Positions 6,048-6,209 of a DNA stretch of 6,209 bases are shown piece by piece. The notes beneath the pieces were generated by a model. That model worked only from the letters and a program-made list of their open reading frames with translations. It was not told where the DNA came from and made no database searches. The stretch spans positions 1-6,209 of the forward strand of contig JASLEF010000082.1 in assembly GCA_030151245.1 (NCBI GenBank), given 5' to 3'. The first letter of the stretch is position 1. Each line of letters opens with the position of its first letter. The DNA is from Ignatzschineria sp. GTDB taxonomy: Bacteria > Pseudomonadota > Gammaproteobacteria > Cardiobacteriales > Wohlfahrtiimonadaceae. The position numbers and the translations under genes were made by a program.

Positions 6048-6209
6048 AATTGTTCCATAACTTCTGCTGCGAAGTCTGATTCAACAATCTCAACACCTTC
6101 ACCAAGCTCTAAACGTACGAATGCGTTTACTTTTGCAGATTCTGATTTAAGAAGTTTTTCAACTGTCATATCAGGATCTTTCACGAAGCTTTGTCCGACA
6201 AGAGTAACT
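6041..6209 (-). CDS. tsf: Elongation factor Ts, C-terminal fragment cut by window edge
   Basis: The minus strand encodes the last 55 residues of EF-Ts, the nucleotide exchange factor that regenerates EF-Tu-GTP in translation. The visible protein, from VTLVGQSFVKDPDMTVEKLL through AFVRLELGEGVE to DFAAEVMEQLK, matches the E. coli Tsf C-terminus (LTGQPFVMEP...[22 protein letters not shown]). The stop codon TAG is the complement of 6041-6043. The reading frame starts at 6208, and base 6209 is the last base of a split codon. The N-terminal part lies beyond the window. The gene converges on the transporter gene and ends about 80 bases before the shared terminator. Confidence 0.95.
   Translation of the reverse strand, partial: VTLVGQSFVKDPDMTVEKLLKSESAKVNAFVRLELGEGVEIVESDFAAEVMEQLK

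Overview
The window looks like chromosomal DNA from a moderately low-GC gammaproteobacterium. The two edge genes and mogA read as ordinary gammaproteobacterial housekeeping proteins: MogA follows the enterobacterial protein almost motif for motif, and the NuoN and EF-Ts fragments are also proteobacterial in type. The genus cannot be fixed from sequence alone. An Ignatzschineria/Wohlfahrtiimonas-like organism would fit, but that is only a guess.

Layout, left to right. (1) Positions 1-1071 hold the 3' three quarters of nuoN, the last gene of the complex I operon, followed by a hairpin-prone spacer and a strong intrinsic terminator (1172-1209). (2) A promoter-like stretch leads into mogA (1363-1929), for molybdenum cofactor synthesis. 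(3) From about 1940 the base composition drops and codon choice changes. A cassette of pxpB, pxpC and pxpA (2046-4444) follows, encoding the ATP-dependent 5-oxoprolinase. After an AT-rich 169-base gap comes an 11-helix NRAMP-related membrane protein (4614-5843). (4) A bidirectional terminator separates this cassette from the convergent 3' end of tsf (elongation factor Ts) on the minus strand (6041-6209), whose 3' flank carries four GATC sites spaced exactly 10 bp apart.

How the genes work together: PxpA, PxpB and PxpC convert 5-oxoproline (pyroglutamate) to glutamate with ATP. The neighbouring transporter has the NRAMP fold signature, but where the metal-binding residues of true Mn/Fe NRAMPs are expected it has other residues. 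The most economical reading is that it imports 5-oxoproline or a related compound for PxpABC, which is inference. Different base and codon use suggests the pxp-transporter cassette was inserted between mogA and tsf by horizontal transfer. No CRISPR array, tRNA, rRNA or insertion sequence is visible. The uncharacterised NRAMP-like transporter and its link to oxoprolinase is the most interesting element; the rest is known biology.
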